Assembly (NCBI RefSeq): GCF_001542915.1 | Contig: NZ_LNNH01000012.1 | Span: 300,757 to 364,756, forward strand | Length of the DNA stretch: 64,000 nucleotides | Origin: Peribacillus simplex | Lineage (GTDB): Bacteria; Bacillota; Bacilli; Bacillales; DSM-1321 | Reading direction: 5' to 3' | Shown here: piece after piece, positions 62,648-64,000 of the stretch | Numbering within the stretch: the stretch's first letter is position 1 | Layout: every line of letters starts with the position of its first letter | Notes under the pieces: generated by a model | Databases searched by the model: none | The model's input: only the letters and a program-made list of their open reading frames with translations | What the model was told of the DNA's origin: nothing | Made by a program: the position numbers and the translations under genes

Positions 62648-63883
62648 ATGAAGAATGAAATCATTAATAGATTTACTTCTTATGTGAAAGTGGATACACA
62701 ATCAAATGAGGAAAATCCCTCCTGCCCCTCCACACCTGGTCAGCTGACCTTGGCAAATGCTTTAGTGAAGGAGTTGCAATCCATAGGCATGGAAGAAGTG
62801 ACGATTGATGATAATGGCTATGTAATGGCGACGCTTCCAGCCAACACGGATAAGGATGTCCCGACGATCGGGTTTTTGGCCCATATCGATACAGCAACGG
62901 ATTTCACAGGGAAAAACGTAAAACCGCAGCTCGTTGAAAACTATGATGGACGCGCTCTTACTTTACATGAAAAATTGGACATCGTCCTCTCACCGAATGA
63001 ATTCCCTTCACTTAAGGATTATGAAGGGCATACTTTAATTACGACGGATGGGACAACCCTGTTGGGCGCAGATAATAAGGCCGGCATTGCCGAAATCATG
63101 ACGGCCATGGATCATTTGATACAGCACCCGGAAATCAAGCATGGAAAAATCCGTGTCGCCTTTACACCGGATGAGGAAATCGGCAGAGGCCCGCATAAGT
63201 TTGATGTCGATGCTTTTGCTGCCCAATTTGCCTATACAGTTGACGGCGGCCCCCTTGGCGAACTTGAATATGAAAGCTTCAATGCGGCATCGGCCAAAAT
63301 CAAAATCAGTGGGACCAACATTCACCCCGGTACCGCTAAAGGAAAGATGGTCAATTCTGCTAAAATCGCCATGGAATTTCACAATATGCTCCCAGCGGCA
63401 GAAGCACCGGAACATACGGAGGGCTACGAAGGTTTTTACCACCTGCTATCCTTTCAAGGCGATGTCGAAGAGACTAGGCTTTCCTACATCATCAGGGATT
63501 TCGATCGCCAAAAATTCAATGAGCGCAAGGAATATATGACGCACATCACCAAGGAACTAAAAGAAAAGTATGGACAAAAACGTATCCAGCTTGAATTGCA
63601 GGACCAATATTTCAATATGAGGGAAAAAATTGAGCCAGTCAAAGAAATCGTGGACATCGCCCATGAAGCCATGGAAAAACTCGGTATACAACCAAAAATC
63701 TCGCCAATCCGCGGTGGAACGGATGGATCTCAATTATCGTATATGGGCCTGCCGACACCTAATATATTCACCGGCGGTGAGAACTTTCATGGCAAATATG
63801 AATTTATTTCCGTCGATAATATGATGCTGGCCACAAAGGTGATCGTTGAAATTGCCTCCCTCTTTGAAAGAAAAGCGAAGTAG
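62648..63883 (+). CDS. pepT: Peptidase T (tripeptidase)
   Basis: A 411-residue zinc aminopeptidase of the M20 family that takes the N-terminal residue from tripeptides. Metal-site motifs: [10 protein letters not shown] near 76-85 (His, Asp), [11 protein letters not shown] near 139-149 (bridging Asp), [10 protein letters not shown] near 170-179 (catalytic Glu pair), AYTVDGG near 195 and the C-terminal [14 protein letters not shown] near 376 with the last metal His. Length and motifs fit PepT throughout. It follows AAGGAG and ends before a bidirectional terminator. Confidence 0.96.
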   Translation: MKNEIINRFTSYVKVDTQSNEENPSCPSTPGQLTLANALVKELQSIGMEEVTIDDNGYVMATLPANTDKDVPTIGFLAHIDTATDFTGKNVKPQLVENYDGRALTLHEKLDIVLSPNEFPSLKDYEGHTLITTDGTTLLGADNKAGIAEIMTAMDHLIQHPEIKHGKIRVAFTPDEEIGRGPHKFDVDAFAAQFAYTVDGGPLGELEYESFNAASAKIKISGTNIHPGTAKGKMVNSAKIAMEFHNMLPAAEAPEHTEGYEGFYHLLSFQGDVEETRLSYIIRDFDRQKFNERKEYMTHITKELKEKYGQKRIQLELQDQYFNMREKIEPVKEIVDIAHEAMEKLGIQPKISPIRGGTDGSQLSYMGLPTPNIFTGGENFHGKYEFISVDNMMLATKVIVEIASLFERKAK

Positions 63884-63921
63884 CTTTATAGAAATCTCAC
63901 GAATGACCTTTTTCATAAAGG

Positions 63922-63953
63922 AAAACCCCAAACCTAAGCGGTCTGGGGTTTTT
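63922..63953. terminator. Bidirectional terminator after pepT
   Basis: AACCCCA pairs with TGGGGTT across AACCTAAGCGGTC, with an A run on the left and a T run on the right (63922-63953). Confidence 0.8.
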
Positions 63954-63956
63954 CCA

Positions 63957-64000
63957 TTATGCGCGTATCCAGTGTCGGTGCTTGGCAATGGCCTCGATAA
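63957..64000 (-). CDS. C-terminal end of a minus-strand gene (partial)
   Basis: The frame ending at TAA 63957-63959 reads IEAIAKHRHWIRA and is open to the window edge. It is followed on the minus strand by the terminator at 63922-63953, which supports a real gene end. Fourteen codons are too few to name a family. Confidence 0.45.
   Translation of the reverse strand, partial: IEAIAKHRHWIRA

Noticed and set aside
63734-63988. 84-codon minus-strand frame
   Set aside because: Antisense to the end of pepT and across the bidirectional terminator; the real minus-strand gene end lies in another frame at 63957.

Overview
The window looks like chromosome of a Gram-positive Bacillaceae bacterium, most likely a Peribacillus/Bacillus simplex-type organism. 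This is inferred from gene content and gene-by-gene resemblance; no marker gene was available to test it. AGGAGG-type ribosome binding sites, lipobox lipoproteins, a sortase substrate, a RbsR-family STAS protein, CcpA-type cre sites, Fur boxes and a typical Bacillaceae GC-rich interspersed repeat all fit. I found no rRNA, tRNA or CRISPR array.

Layout. 1-8953 is mostly housekeeping: the start of a phosphotransferase-like gene, a DEAD-box RNA helicase, an NCS2 purine permease with a hairpin in its leader, an actin-like ParM protein with a probable adaptor and an upstream array of TGTNNACA sites, a Rieske/FAD oxidoreductase, ywbE, a SIMPL protein and purU. About 9000-15100 is an AT-rich accessory island. 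It holds secreted proteins of unknown function, several tiny membrane-protein genes missed by length cut-offs, and at least three broken genes: one with an in-frame TGA, one with an in-frame TAG, one with a -1 frameshift. It also carries duplicated DNA fragments. One broken gene encodes a Cys-containing hydrophobic peptide next to a two-helix membrane protein, which resembles a decayed bacteriocin/immunity pair.

15145-22553 holds a polar amino-acid ABC transporter, glnS (uncommon in bacilli), a STAS regulator, msrAB and a CNT nucleoside transporter. 22814-28234 is an envelope-stress-like module on the minus strand: a MacA/HlyD-type adaptor, MacB-type ATPase and permease, a response regulator and histidine kinase, and a small membrane protein. 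28507-31683 carries ywcB/ywcA-like symporter genes and a split ThrE exporter. 32101-34838 has a tiny membrane gene, a cell-wall-anchored two-repeat protein and a sortase with an extra C-terminal Fn3-like domain. 35036-42261 has a hydrolase, two transporters, a YhhN protein, an rRNA methyltransferase and gdhA. 42516-48154 is a complete rbsRKDACB ribose operon with a cre/RbsR-type operator. 48417-56805 is a six-gene rhbABCDEF-like operon for a schizokinen-type hydroxamate siderophore behind two Fur boxes. 57064-60260 is a VTC/DUF4956/CotH operon. The window ends with a cytoplasmic alpha-amylase, pepT and the tail of a minus-strand gene.

The most interesting link is regulatory. The sequence TTAAGG-N5-TTAAGG (one copy has TTAAGC as second half), followed exactly 9 nt later by a -10-like hexamer, lies in front of the adaptor/ABC operon, the small membrane gene beside the two-component system, and the VTC/DUF4956/CotH operon 30 kb away. 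This suggests one OmpR-family regulator controls all three. Several encoded proteins also share Met-Pro-Gly-Gly-rich extracytoplasmic stretches.
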